Below are positions 7,093 to 8,487 of a stretch of 8,487 bases of DNA, one piece after another. Position 1 is the first letter of the stretch; each line of letters starts with the position of its first letter. Source of the stretch: Chloroflexota bacterium (GTDB lineage: Bacteria > Chloroflexota > Limnocylindria > Limnocylindrales > CSP1-4); assembly GCA_016200675.1 (NCBI GenBank), contig JACQEH010000237.1, positions 1-8,487 on the forward strand. The letters run 5' to 3'. The translations under genes and the position numbers were made by a program. A model generated the notes under the pieces. The model had not been told where the DNA came from, did not search any database, and was given only the letters and a program-made list of their open reading frames with translations.

Positions 7093-7127
7093 CGGGCAGC
7101 CACTCGGGCAGCCACTCGGGCAGCGAG
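7092..7127. repeat. 12-bp direct tandem repeat, three units
   Basis: The unit TCGGGCAGCCAC occurs twice exactly (7092-7103 and 7104-7115). A third unit, TCGGGCAGCGAG, matches at 10 of 12 positions. The array sits in the 121-base gap between the kinase and the small lipoprotein. It is a multiple of three and, read in the kinase frame past its stop codon, gives a Gly-Gln-Pro-Leu repeat that stays open to a TGA at 7154. I see no promoter or terminator in the rest of this gap. Confidence 0.8.
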
Positions 7128-7178
7128 GTTCAGCCAAGCGCGGGATGCAGTCCTGACCACGGGAACCGGGTAGCCAGC

Positions 7179-7694
7179 ATGAGCGTCTCCGGGGCAATGG
7201 ACCGATCGGCCGCAGGGCGCACCTTGGTCATCCTCGTGGCGGCCGTCCTGCTCGGCGGCTGCGGCGGCTCGGCGGGCGGATCGCCGGCCGCGAGCCCCCT
7301 CAACCTCACCGCCGTCACCGACGCGCTCGCGCGAGCCGGCTTCGCCGTTGTCGACGTGGCCGACAACCTTGATCCTCGCGAGGGAGCGTGGCGGTGCCTA
7401 CCGGGTTCCTTCCGGTTGGCTCGCATCTCTCAAGAGCCGCCCGGGGCGCTGGCGCGTCCAGGAGCCAAACCTTCGGTCGACATCCTCCTGTTCTCAAGTG
7501 AAGGCGCGCGAGCGACCGCGCAGGCGGCCATCGGAGCTGATGGGCAGGTGCGTGCTCAGGGCTGTGGCGTGCTGGTCGATTGGGTGGCGACGCCTCACGT
7601 GGTCGCGGCGCGGAACATCCTCCTCGTCGTCGCCACTGACGATCCCGCGACCCTGACGGCGGTCAAGGCTGCCGCGACTCGCCTCGGCGGCTGA
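7179..7694 (+). CDS. Small lipoprotein of unknown function
   Basis: A 171-residue protein I do not recognise. It has an Arg-containing N-terminus, a hydrophobic core at about 15-25 and the lipobox Leu-Gly-Gly-Cys28, followed by a short Gly/Ser/Ala/Pro linker, so it should be a lipid-anchored extracytoplasmic protein. The mature part, about 130 residues, reads as a compact alpha/beta domain: a helix near 43-53, then strands around 55-60, 100-105, 130-136 and 146-152, and a C-terminal helix. It holds two further Cys, 73 and 129, that could pair in a disulfide. An internal ATG at 7197 would give a more usual 21-residue signal peptide; neither start has a clear ribosome binding site. The 121-base spacer and repeat separate it from the kinase, so it is probably transcribed separately. 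No catalytic motif is visible. Confidence 0.72.
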   Translation: MSVSGAMDRSAAGRTLVILVAAVLLGGCGGSAGGSPAASPLNLTAVTDALARAGFAVVDVADNLDPREGAWRCLPGSFRLARISQEPPGALARPGAKPSVDILLFSSEGARATAQAAIGADGQVRAQGCGVLVDWVATPHVVAARNILLVVATDDPATLTAVKAAATRLGG

Positions 7695-7720
7695 CAGGTC
7701 ATGCCAGCGAAGCTCGCGCC

Positions 7721-7939
7721 TCAAGCCAAGTGCCCCCTCATCGTCCCGATCGCCGAGGACTGGCGGGCGACGCTGGGCATCCCGCGCTCGACTGCCTCGA
7801 TGAGGCAGCGAGCATCGACGGCCACGACCAGCGCGGCGAGCTCGGCCGGCCCGATGCCAGCTACCCGATCGTCGCTCAGTTCGTGGGGCTCGCTGGAGTA
7901 GAGCCGACGAAGGGCCGCGGCTGCGCCGATCGGCGGCAG
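7721..7939 (-). pseudogene. Possible remnant of a minus-strand gene (C-terminal end)
   Basis: Read on the minus strand, this stretch ends in a TGA at 7721-7723 and gives about 72 residues that look like a soluble protein: an Ala/Leu helix with RRLY, an acidic loop, an Ala/Leu/Val helix with DARCLIEAVERG, and a polar tail. By hand count, GC is about 77, 55 and 84 percent at minus-strand codon positions one, two and three, which is the order expected for coding DNA in a GC-rich genome. The only normal start codon inside the stretch is a GTG at 7825, which would leave only 34 residues. In the same frame upstream no ATG, GTG or TTG appears before the ferric-reductase gene on the other strand. It may be a truncated or frameshifted gene, or chance. 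I do not recognise a family. Confidence 0.22.
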
Positions 7940-8041
7940 GTCTGCGCCACCGCCCGACGAGGTCTCCCGCGCACCCTGGTCCCGGCCGTGCCAACGACTC
8001 CAGGTCCCGGCGTGTCTCAGGCAGTTCTCAGCGTGACTGGC

Positions 8042-8046
8042 GAAGG
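8042..8046 (+). promoter_or_regulatory. Ribosome binding site of the ferric-reductase-like gene
   Basis: GAAGG lies 7 bases before the ATG at 8054. It decides the start, because the same frame is open for more than 300 bases upstream without protein-like sequence. Confidence 0.65.
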
Positions 8047-8053
8047 TCGCCTC

Positions 8054-8487
8054 ATGACCGCTGCCACCTACCCAAAGAGCCCACCGGCGTCCGCGGCGCG
8101 CAGCGTGCCCCTGCCACGCATCTGGCCGATCACCGGCCGGGACATGGTCGCGATCCTTCTCGGCAACGCGATCTTCATCCTCGCCATGTGGGTCCGCCAC
8201 GGCGGCATCGCCCAGCTCGGGACGCCCGGAGGGGCGCTCATCGCGATCGGCCAGGTCAGCGGCCTGATCGGCACCTACCTCGCCCTCATCCAGCTCCTCC
8301 TGATGGCCCGGATGCCCTGGCTCGACCAGGCCATCGGCATGGATCGCCTGGCCGCGGCCCACCGCTGGATCGGCTTCGCCACCGTCTGGCTGATCGCGGC
8401 CCACGGCGTCGTCATCACCGCCGGTTACGCCACGAGCGAGGGCAGCTCCTTCCTCGGCGAGGCCTGGACGATCTTCACGACCTTCGA
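8054..8487 (+). CDS. Ferric-reductase-like transmembrane protein, N-terminal part (3' truncated)
   Basis: The first 144 residues of a haem-binding membrane protein of the ferric reductase/NADPH oxidase-type superfamily; the gene continues beyond the window. After a Pro/Ser-rich cytosolic tail there are hydrophobic segments at about 30-47, 60-86 and 104-124. The loop from Arg86-Met-Pro to Met97-Asp-Arg, followed by Ala-Ala-His103-Arg-Trp and His117, is typical of the family. His103 and His117 are 13 residues apart (H-x13-H), the spacing of haem ligands on one helix in this superfamily. Full-length bacterial relatives continue with more helices and often a C-terminal FAD/NAD(P)H ferredoxin-reductase module, which cannot be seen here. 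It would move electrons from cytosolic NAD(P)H across the membrane to metal ions or another acceptor. The start has a good ribosome binding site at 8042. It is 359 bases from the lipoprotein gene, so it probably begins a new unit. Confidence 0.85.
   Translation, partial: MTAATYPKSPPASAARSVPLPRIWPITGRDMVAILLGNAIFILAMWVRHGGIAQLGTPGGALIAIGQVSGLIGTYLALIQLLLMARMPWLDQAIGMDRLAAAHRWIGFATVWLIAAHGVVITAGYATSEGSSFLGEAWTIFTTF

Larger units (their letters stand above)
7695..8053. other. 359-base gap, no confident gene
   Basis: No plus-strand reading frame here looks like a protein; the ATG frame at 7701-7901 gives a Ser/Ala/Arg/Thr-rich product with no pattern. The minus strand has a protein-like stretch at 7721-7939 (listed separately). 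The last bases hold the ribosome binding site for the next gene. I see no tRNA, terminator with T-run, or insertion-sequence end. Confidence 0.6.

Noticed and set aside
7092..7127. Possible CRISPR-like array
   Set aside because: The 12-bp units are directly adjacent with no spacers, and there are only three of them. It is a simple tandem repeat.
7701..7901. A 66-codon plus-strand frame with ATG after the lipoprotein gene
   Set aside because: Ser/Ala/Arg/Thr-rich translation without structure, no ribosome binding site, and the opposite strand has the more coding-like base pattern.
7494..7994. A 166-codon minus-strand frame overlapping the small lipoprotein
   Set aside because: The TTG start has no ribosome binding site, the product is Arg-rich and without pattern, and part lies opposite a lipoprotein gene with a clear lipobox.

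Overview
The window is a GC-rich bacterial segment in which every recognisable gene lies on the plus strand. Most third codon positions are G or C and GTG is used as a start. High GC, SPase II lipoproteins and a phosphoketolase/acetate-kinase pair suit a high-GC Chloroflexota (Limnocylindria-like) or Actinomycetota genome. No phylogenetic marker is present, so this is only an inference. Both edges cut through genes.

Positions 1-2041 form a copper-handling operon. It holds the C-terminal part of a CopA-type Cu(I) P1B-ATPase, a membrane-anchored Cys/Met cupredoxin, an 85-residue Cys-rich YHS/TRASH-like protein and a lipoprotein cupredoxin with a His-Cys-His-Met type-1 copper site. The first three overlap by 4 bases at each junction (ATGA), which points to translational coupling. 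The likely division of labour is cytosolic metal binding by the small Cys-rich protein, export by the ATPase, and extracytoplasmic capture or oxidation by the two cupredoxins.

Positions 2051-7057 form a carbon-metabolism block: an adenylate-forming enzyme of the PaaK (phenylacetate-CoA ligase) family with unknown substrate, a full-length xylulose-5-P/fructose-6-P phosphoketolase, and an acetate/propionate-family kinase. Phosphoketolase makes acetyl phosphate, and the kinase can turn that into acetate plus ATP. The tight spacing suggests all three are co-transcribed, perhaps together with the copper genes, because only 9 bases separate the lipoprotein from the ligase.

Positions 7058-8487 are less compact. 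They contain a 121-base spacer with a 12-bp tandem repeat and a palindrome, an unrecognised small lipoprotein, a 359-base gap with a weak coding-like signal on the minus strand, and the N-terminal part of a ferric-reductase-like haem membrane protein that runs off the window.

No RNA gene, insertion sequence, CRISPR array or convincing terminator was seen. Nothing here clearly amounts to an undescribed system. The most interesting points are the variant Cys motif in the small copper protein, the Met-rich loop in the lipoprotein cupredoxin, the orphan PaaK-like enzyme beside phosphoketolase, and the minus-strand signal at 7721-7939.
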